Shown in pieces: positions 59,036 through 64,000 of a stretch of DNA of 64,000 nucleotides; the stretch's first letter is position 1; the number at the start of each line of letters is the position of its first letter. The DNA comes from an uncultured Bacilli bacterium (GTDB taxonomy: Bacteria; Bacillota_I; Bacilli_A; RF39; UBA660): positions 124,001-188,000 of the forward strand of contig CAJUBJ010000002.1 in NCBI GenBank assembly GCA_910584655.1, written 5' to 3'. A program made the position numbers and the translations under genes. The notes under the pieces were generated by a model, which saw only the letters and a program-made list of their open reading frames with translations, was not told where the DNA came from and ran no database searches.

Positions 59036-59629
59036 TTATTCTATCTTTTCATCAACACATTTGGCTTCATATCTCTTTATAGATGATTCACTAGTTTTTC
59101 CTGTTCCACCTTTTTCACTGCTTGTGCCAGTAAATGATGTTTTAACTTTATCACTGAAAGTATCATTATTGTAAGTTTTTATACCATTTTTTAAAGATAA
59201 ATCGTTAATTTTCTCTGAATCATATCCGTCAATAACGTATTTTTTGTTTGTTACCCAAATACCATAGTTATATCTATTGTTTGGTGCTTCTTCTATAACA
59301 ACATAACCGTTCCAATCGTTGTAGTCTTTTGTAAGAAAGCCGTTTTCCTTTAAGCCATTAATTGTTATACACATTCCTTTGGTTTGACCATCACTACCAA
59401 CTGTTATAAAGTCTGTTTTATCAGTCATTTTAAAAGAAGCGTAAGCATTTTTGGCATACGAAATTAAATAGCTAGAGTCTTTTTTAAAGTTACTTATATT
59501 TTTATTTTGAGTTGTTATTGAAAATACTGTTATTCCAGCAACTATAACGAGTGCTATTAAAACTATTATAAATAGTATCTCTATTTTTGAAAATGTTAAT
59601 TTTTCTTTTATTTTATCCATTCTTATCAT
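59036..59629 (-). CDS. Type IV pilin-like exported protein
   Basis: A 197-residue protein with an N-terminal segment that resembles a type IV prepilin: a basic leader (KIKEK) followed by 'LTFSKIEILFIIVLIALVIV', i.e. F-S-K-I-E with Glu at position 5 and a long hydrophobic helix. The usual Gly before the cleavage site is Thr here. The rest looks like a pseudopilin head: 'SYLISYAKNAYASFK', 'GMCITINGLKENGFLTKDYN', 'WNGYVVIEE' and 'YGIWVTNKKYVIDGYD'. It ends with a Ser/Thr/Gly-rich stretch and Cys in 'YEAKCVDEK'. No prepilin peptidase, assembly ATPase or other pilin gene is in the window. The start may be 59629 or the ATG three codons later. Confidence 0.6.
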   Translation of the reverse strand: MIRMDKIKEKLTFSKIEILFIIVLIALVIVAGITVFSITTQNKNISNFKKDSSYLISYAKNAYASFKMTDKTDFITVGSDGQTKGMCITINGLKENGFLTKDYNDWNGYVVIEEAPNNRYNYGIWVTNKKYVIDGYDSEKINDLSLKNGIKTYNNDTFSDKVKTSFTGTSSEKGGTGKTSESSIKRYEAKCVDEKIE

Positions 59630-59678
59630 CTTTTCTATATTATTATTTTAATATAAATGGATATAAAAAACAACCTTA

Positions 59679-59897
59679 TTAATTTAATGTATTAATGATA
59701 CTACTTACTAACTCAATATCATTTATGACATTTGATACTTTATCAGTTAATCGTAAGTTATATTTTTCTTTTATTATTTTTTTGAATTTATCGTAGTTTT
59801 CTGGATGACGATTTAAGTCTTTTATAAAATATGAATTTTGTTTTAAATAATCTAGCATTTTATCTTTTTCTAAATTATATAATATTATTTTTTTCAT
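59679..59897 (-). CDS. ylbE: YlbE-like protein
   Basis: A 72-residue protein: MKKIILYNLEKDKMLDYLKQ, then 'NSYFIKDLNRHPENYDKFKK' and a helical end. The block 'YFIKxLNRHPExYxKF' corresponds to the 'P.WYR.LSR.P...' core I recall for YlbE-like proteins. Start ATG 59897 lies 1 nt after the ylbD stop, with GGTGA inside ylbD as ribosome binding site; the longer frame to 59933 would overlap ylbD and is rejected. Function unknown. The ylbD-ylbE order is the same as in Bacillus. Confidence 0.65.
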   Translation of the reverse strand: MKKIILYNLEKDKMLDYLKQNSYFIKDLNRHPENYDKFKKIIKEKYNLRLTDKVSNVINDIELVSSIINTLN

Positions 59898-59898
59898 T

Positions 59899-60243
59899 TT
59901 AATCACCGAAAAATTTAGATAATGGTCTTTCAATGCTAGGTTTTATATTATTAGTTATATTTTCTGTTGTTTTTGTTGCAAATTCACTAAATATATCTAG
60001 TGCCTTTTGAGCTGTTTCTATATGTTTTTGAATCGAATCTGGATCTATTTTTTCTAAAATATCAGTCATCTTTCTTGGAGAGCTATCAGGTTCAAAATTT
60101 TTGTATTTGGACCAAACAGATTCTTCTTCACCATACATATCATATAACTCATAAAATTTTTGCCATGTCATACTTCCGTTTTCAACATAGTTGGCTAATT
60201 CAGGTCTAACTCGTGCAAACTCTTTAAACTGTTCTTTTGTCAT
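59899..60243 (-). CDS. ylbD: YlbD-like (spore-coat-family) protein
   Basis: A 114-residue protein: 'MTKEQFKEFARVRPELANYV', 'ENGSMTWQKFYELYDMYGEE' and 'ESVWSKYK', followed by a helical region with 'SIQKHIETAQKALDIFSEF'. The N-terminal part matches YlbD, whose Bacillus member is described as a coat-associated protein ('FK.FV..HP.L...V..G..TWQ..YE...L.GE.D..W'). Its presence does not prove sporulation; homologues occur in non-sporulating relatives as well. Followed by ylbE without a gap. AATAGGTGA precedes the ATG. Confidence 0.75.
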   Translation of the reverse strand: MTKEQFKEFARVRPELANYVENGSMTWQKFYELYDMYGEEESVWSKYKNFEPDSSPRKMTDILEKIDPDSIQKHIETAQKALDIFSEFATKTTENITNNIKPSIERPLSKFFGD

Positions 60244-60289
60244 AAAAAATCACCTATTAAAATCTATGTTTAATAAGTGATTAATTTTA

Positions 60290-62854
60290 CTATAATTTGA
60301 AATCGCCAATAAAATCTTCAATAGTTAGTTCTTTTGGGTCTTCTTTCTTTTTAGGTAATTCTACTTCAATATTCTGATTAGAATCTTTTTCTTCTGCATC
60401 ATTTACTTTGATTGATGTCTCGTTAAGTTCAAGTTTTCTTTCAACTAATTCAGCCATTTTAAATGATTCTTCAATATCAGTTTTTGAAATGGTACTTCCT
60501 GTTGATGACAAATCCATTATTGGTAATTCAGTTGTTTTTAATTCTTTAAATTCCCCATCAGTTTTAATACTTATAAGATCATGATTATTTACTGAAATAG
60601 CATTTGTGATTTCATAATTTGTGGATTTTACTTTTTTTATTAAAGTTGATCCTTTTTTAGCACGAGTCATACTTTCTAACTCACTAAGTTTAATTCTTTT
60701 TGAAGTATTTTTATTAGTGAAGATAGTTAAATATTCATCATATGGAGCTGGAGAAACACAAGTTACAACAATATCATCTTTAAGTCCAATTCCTTTAACG
60801 CCAGAAGCTTTTGCTCCAACTATTGGTATTTCATTTGAATCTATATTTAAATAATGTCCTGTTCTTGTTACAAATACTGCACGACCATTATCTTTTACTA
60901 CTGAAACTAATTCATCATCATCTTTAAGTTTCATAGCATTAACTGGTTTTGTATAACGACTAACAATTAAATCTTCTAATTTAGTACGTTTAGTTGTACC
61001 ATTTTTTGTAGTCATTATAATATTTGTATCTTTATTATCTAAAATCATAGCTGAAATTATTTTTTCTTCGGCACTAATTTGAATTAAATTACTAATGTGT
61101 TTACCTAATTCTTTCCATTTAGTTTCAACTATTTCATGAACTGGTACATATAAATAATGCCCTAGATTGGTAAACATTAATAAAGTATCAAGTGATGTTG
61201 TACTATATAATCCTCTTATAAAGTCTCCTGGTTTTAATGCTGTAGGCTCACTGCTTGCACTAACATAGGATTTTAAAGGTATACGTTTTACATAACCATC
61301 ATTTGTAGCTACAACTATTACATTTTCTTTAACTATCATGTCTTTTGGATCAAGTTTAATTTCTGTTACTTCATCTCTAATTTCAGTTCGACGAGGACTA
61401 GCAAATTCTTTTTTGATTTCAGATAAACTGTTCTTCATCTGTTTTTTTAGAACTTCTTCATCATTTAGAATTGATGTTAAGAATTCAATCATTTTATTTA
61501 AATTATTCTTTTCTTCTAATAACAAATTAATGTCAGTATTTGATAAACGATATAATTGCATTGTTACTATTGCTGTTGCTTGAGCTTCAGTAAACTCGAA
61601 TTCTTTCATTAAATTTGCGATTGAATCTGCTTTATTTTTTGATGCTCTGATTGTCTTAATTATTTCATCTAATATGTCTACTGCTTTAAGTAATCCTTCT
61701 ACAATATGAAGTCTTTCTTTAGCTTTGTTTAAATCATATTCTGTGCGCCTTAAAATTACATCTTTTTGATGGGCAATAAATGCATCTAGAATTTCTAGAA
61801 TACCTAGTTGCTTTGGTCGACGATTTACAATAGCAACCATATTAAAATTATAATTTACTTGTAAATCTGTATTTTTTAGTAAATAGTTTAAAATAAGTTC
61901 AGCATTGGCATCTTTTTTCAGTTCTATAATTAGTTTTGCCATATTGTTTTTATCTGAAACGTCGATTACATCTGTAATGCCATCTACTTTTTTATCTATT
62001 TTTATATCTTCGATTTTTTTGCGTAATTGTTCTTTTAATACATCGTATGGTATTTCATGAATAATTATTTGATGAGTTCCTTTTTCTTTAATTATTTCTG
62101 TTTTAGCTTTAACAACTACTTTTCCGCGTCCAGTAGTATATGCTTGTAGAAGTCCTTCGCGTCCTTCAACTACTCCACCAGTTGGAAAATCTGGTCCTTT
62201 AACAATGTTTAAAATTGTATCAAGACGACAATTTGGATTATCGATACGATGAATTGTCGCTTCTATTACTTCACCTAAATTGTGTGGTGGAATGTTTGTT
62301 GCATACCCTGCTGATATACCTGTTGAGCCATTAACTAAAAGATTTGGAAAATGGGCAGGCAATACAGTTGGTTCTAATTCCTCATCAGAATAATTTAAAG
62401 TCATTTCAACGGCATTTCGATTAATGTCTTTTAACATTATTTGAGCAAGACGAGTAAGGCGTGTCTCTGTATAACGATATGCAGCAGGTCCATCGCCGTC
62501 TATTGAACCATTGTTTCCGTGAATATCAATAAAAATTTCACGCATTTTCCAAGGCTGTGACATATAAATCATAGCTCCATAAATTGATGAATCACCATGT
62601 GGGTGATATTTTCCCATTACATCTCCAACTGCTTTAGCACATTTGCGATAAGGCTTATCAAAAGTATTTTTATCTTCCCACATTGTATATAAAATTCTTC
62701 TTTGAACAGGTTTTAAACCATCTCGAACATCTGGTAATGCACGATCTTGAATGATACTTTTTGAATATCTACCAAAACGATCTCCCATGATGTCTTCTAG
62801 AGTGTAATCATATATTTTTTCAATGATGTTTTTTTCTTCTTTTTTCTTTGCCAT
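60290..62854 (-). CDS. parC: DNA topoisomerase IV subunit A
   Basis: Breakage-reunion subunit of the chromosome-decatenating topoisomerase. The 854 residues start 'IYDYTLEDIMGDRFGRYSKS', with catalytic Tyr in 'GPAAYRYTETRLTRLAQ', the QRDR 'KYHPHGDSSIYGAMIYMSQP' and a C-terminal propeller with degenerate blades ('NDGYVKRIPLKSYV', 'ATTKNGTTKRTKLEDL', 'ASGVKGIGLKDD'). It lacks the intact GyrA-box, and follows parE by 5 nt, so it is ParC rather than GyrA. The QRDR position equivalent to Glu84 of staphylococcal GrlA is Gly here. A strong AGGAGGT lies before the ATG. The acidic tail ends 'ELTIEDFIGDFKL'. Confidence 0.95.
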   Translation of the reverse strand: MAKKKEEKNIIEKIYDYTLEDIMGDRFGRYSKSIIQDRALPDVRDGLKPVQRRILYTMWEDKNTFDKPYRKCAKAVGDVMGKYHPHGDSSIYGAMIYMSQPWKMREIFIDIHGNNGSIDGDGPAAYRYTETRLTRLAQIMLKDINRNAVEMTLNYSDEELEPTVLPAHFPNLLVNGSTGISAGYATNIPPHNLGEVIEATIHRIDNPNCRLDTILNIVKGPDFPTGGVVEGREGLLQAYTTGRGKVVVKAKTEIIKEKGTHQIIIHEIPYDVLKEQLRKKIEDIKIDKKVDGITDVIDVSDKNNMAKLIIELKKDANAELILNYLLKNTDLQVNYNFNMVAIVNRRPKQLGILEILDAFIAHQKDVILRRTEYDLNKAKERLHIVEGLLKAVDILDEIIKTIRASKNKADSIANLMKEFEFTEAQATAIVTMQLYRLSNTDINLLLEEKNNLNKMIEFLTSILNDEEVLKKQMKNSLSEIKKEFASPRRTEIRDEVTEIKLDPKDMIVKENVIVVATNDGYVKRIPLKSYVSASSEPTALKPGDFIRGLYSTTSLDTLLMFTNLGHYLYVPVHEIVETKWKELGKHISNLIQISAEEKIISAMILDNKDTNIIMTTKNGTTKRTKLEDLIVSRYTKPVNAMKLKDDDELVSVVKDNGRAVFVTRTGHYLNIDSNEIPIVGAKASGVKGIGLKDDIVVTCVSPAPYDEYLTIFTNKNTSKRIKLSELESMTRAKKGSTLIKKVKSTNYEITNAISVNNHDLISIKTDGEFKELKTTELPIMDLSSTGSTISKTDIEESFKMAELVERKLELNETSIKVNDAEEKDSNQNIEVELPKKKEDPKELTIEDFIGDFKL

Positions 62855-62859
62855 ACTAA

Positions 62860-64000
62860 TTACCTCCTAAAATTATCTTCTAATGTAAAGTCAACATTTT
62901 CTTCAATCCACTCTTTTCGTGGTTCAACTTTGTCTCCCATAAGTACTGATACTCGTTTTTCTGCTAGAGCAGCATCAGTAATACTAACTTTTATTAAACT
63001 ACGAGTCTCTGGATTCATAGTTGTATCATATAATTCATCGGCATCCATTTCACCTAGTCCTTTAAAACGTTGTACTTTATATGATTGTTTTACTGTTTTC
63101 TTTCTTTCTTCTAATTCTTCATCTGTTGCAACATATTCTTTATATTTTCCAAAGTCTAAAGCATATAAAGGTGGGTTTGCAATATATAGCATTCCAGCTT
63201 CAATTAGTGGACGCATAAAACGGTAGAAGAATGTTAAAAGTAAAATTTGAATATGTGCACCATCATCATCGGCATCTGTCATAATTATGATTTTTCCATA
63301 ATTTGATTCGCTTGGATCAAAATCGTTTCCAATACCTGCTCCTATGGCATATGTTAATGTATTTAATTCTTCATTACTATGAATGTCATTATTAGAAGCT
63401 TTTTCACAGTTTAGAACTTTACCTCTAAGTGGCAGGATAGCTTGAGTTTCTCTGTTACGACCAGTTTTAGCTGATCCACCCGCAGAGTCTCCTTCGACTA
63501 AAAATAGTTCCATTTTTGAAGAGTCTTTACCAGTTGCCTTAGCTAATTTACCACTTAATATTTTATCCTTTTTTTCTTTACCTTTGCCGTTGCGTGCCGC
63601 CTCACGTGCTTTTCTTGCTGCTTCACGAGCAATCTTACTACGGCTTGCCTTTTCAACGATAGTTAGAGCTATTTCACGATTTTCTTCTAAAAAGAATTTC
63701 ATATTTTCATATGTAATTTGTTCTGTTACTGTACGTGCTTCTGGTGTTCCTAATTTTCCTTTTGTCTGTCCTTCAAATTGAAGTAAGTTTTCAGGAACTT
63801 TAAGATTGATTACAGCACTTAATCCCTCTCTTACATCTGAACCATCAAATGTAGAATCTTTGCTTTTTAAAATATTATTTTCCTTAGCATAGTCGTTAAA
63901 TGCTTTAGTAATTCCTGATTTAAATCCTGTTTCATGAGAACCACCATCACTAGTTTTTACATTATTAACAAAAGATAAGATATTTTCGTTATAACCTTCT
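62860..64000 (-). CDS. parE: DNA topoisomerase IV subunit B, C-terminal part (runs off the right edge)
   Basis: ATPase subunit of topoisomerase IV; the frame is open to the window edge, giving 380 residues of the C-terminal part. The visible part covers the end of the transducer domain ('TSDGGSHETGFKSGITKAFN', 'DVREGLSAVINLKVPE', 'QFEGQTKGKLGTPEAR') and the TOPRIM domain with the acidic residues in 'LFLVEGDSAGGSAKTGRNR' and 'IIMTDADDDGAHIQILLLTF'. It ends 'LMGDKVEPRKEWIEENV'. The wording 'TMNPETRSLIKV' fits ParE. The internal ATG at 63702 is not the real start. ATPase site residues lie outside the window. Confidence 0.96.
   Translation of the reverse strand, partial: EGYNENILSFVNNVKTSDGGSHETGFKSGITKAFNDYAKENNILKSKDSTFDGSDVREGLSAVINLKVPENLLQFEGQTKGKLGTPEARTVTEQITYENMKFFLEENREIALTIVEKASRSKIAREAARKAREAARNGKGKEKKDKILSGKLAKATGKDSSKMELFLVEGDSAGGSAKTGRNRETQAILPLRGKVLNCEKASNNDIHSNEELNTLTYAIGAGIGNDFDPSESNYGKIIIMTDADDDGAHIQILLLTFFYRFMRPLIEAGMLYIANPPLYALDFGKYKEYVATDEELEERKKTVKQSYKVQRFKGLGEMDADELYDTTMNPETRSLIKVSITDAALAEKRVSVLMGDKVEPRKEWIEENVDFTLEDNFRR

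Noticed and set aside
62860..63702. parE starting at ATG 63702
   Set aside because: The frame stays open to the window edge with clear ParE sequence upstream; 63702 is an internal Met.
1..64000. Mycoplasma genetic code (TGA as Trp)
   Set aside because: Tryptophans in conserved motifs are TGG, and TGA ends the CX3CX2C gene at 10191 exactly where the next gene begins. Standard bacterial code fits.
1..64000. Prophage, insertion sequence, tRNA or rRNA genes
   Set aside because: I saw no integrase, transposase, phage structural gene, terminal inverted repeats, tRNA cloverleaf or rRNA sequence anywhere in the window.

Overview
The window is AT-rich (clearly below 35% GC by eye) and tightly packed. 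It comes from a low-GC Bacillota chromosome, most likely an uncultured anaerobic Bacilli-type lineage near the Erysipelotrichales/RF39/Mollicutes boundary. Three things point there. Gene neighbourhoods match Bacillus and relatives: mraZ-rsmH-ftsL-pbp, pbp-rpmG-efp, ylbD-ylbE and parE-parC. A desulfoferrodoxin-type superoxide reductase suggests an anaerobe. The MraZ operator has the 10-bp repeat layout described in mycoplasmas. The organism still makes a wall (two class B PBPs, MurF, Ddl) and uses TGA as a stop codon, so it is not a wall-less mollicute. The taxonomic placement is inference. Nearly all genes lie on the minus strand; the plus-strand exceptions are single genes.

Layout. 1-6152: partial DUF4186 gene, superoxide reductase, CDF and ZIP metal transporters, DUF4362 lipoprotein, HD hydrolase, two tandem paralogous membrane proteins, VanZ-like protein. 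6193-6659: an ORF-less, highly structured RNA candidate with its own promoter and terminator. 6722-8110: small unknown gene and a CNNM/CBS protein. 8141-12732: a LysR regulator, a CX3CX2C (radical-SAM-like) protein and a NADAR-DHH fusion, followed by a GHSKGG lipase-fold protein. 12890-14590: sortase-fold protein without its arginine, and two tandem GNAT genes. 14652-19971: ABC transporter plus two-component system, with a direct-repeat operator. 20077-25967: surface-fibre-like locus (SipW-type signal peptidase, TasA-like protein, two proteins with NPxT sorting signals). 26078-31507: MacB-type ABC fusion and the TrkA/TrkH potassium system. 31644-43040: methionine aminopeptidase, a sigma factor of mixed type, a 1553-residue surface protein and a 1305-residue SF2 helicase.

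43192-64000 is mostly housekeeping: pyruvate kinase, a shortened division cluster (mraZ, rsmH, ftsL, pbp), an NPNTG surface protein, ddl-murF-hydrolase, PBP2-rpmG-efp, a DUF2624-like gene, rarA, nfo, a pilin-like protein, ylbD-ylbE, parC and the 3' part of parE.

The strongest novelty candidates are the ~465-nt structured RNA at 6193-6659 and the LysR / CX3CX2C / NADAR-DHH operon. Next come the sigma factor with a SigB/F/G-like region 2 and a SigA-like region 4, the helicase with repeated accessory modules, and the SipW/TasA-like surface locus. All family calls rest on reading motifs by eye; no database search was run.
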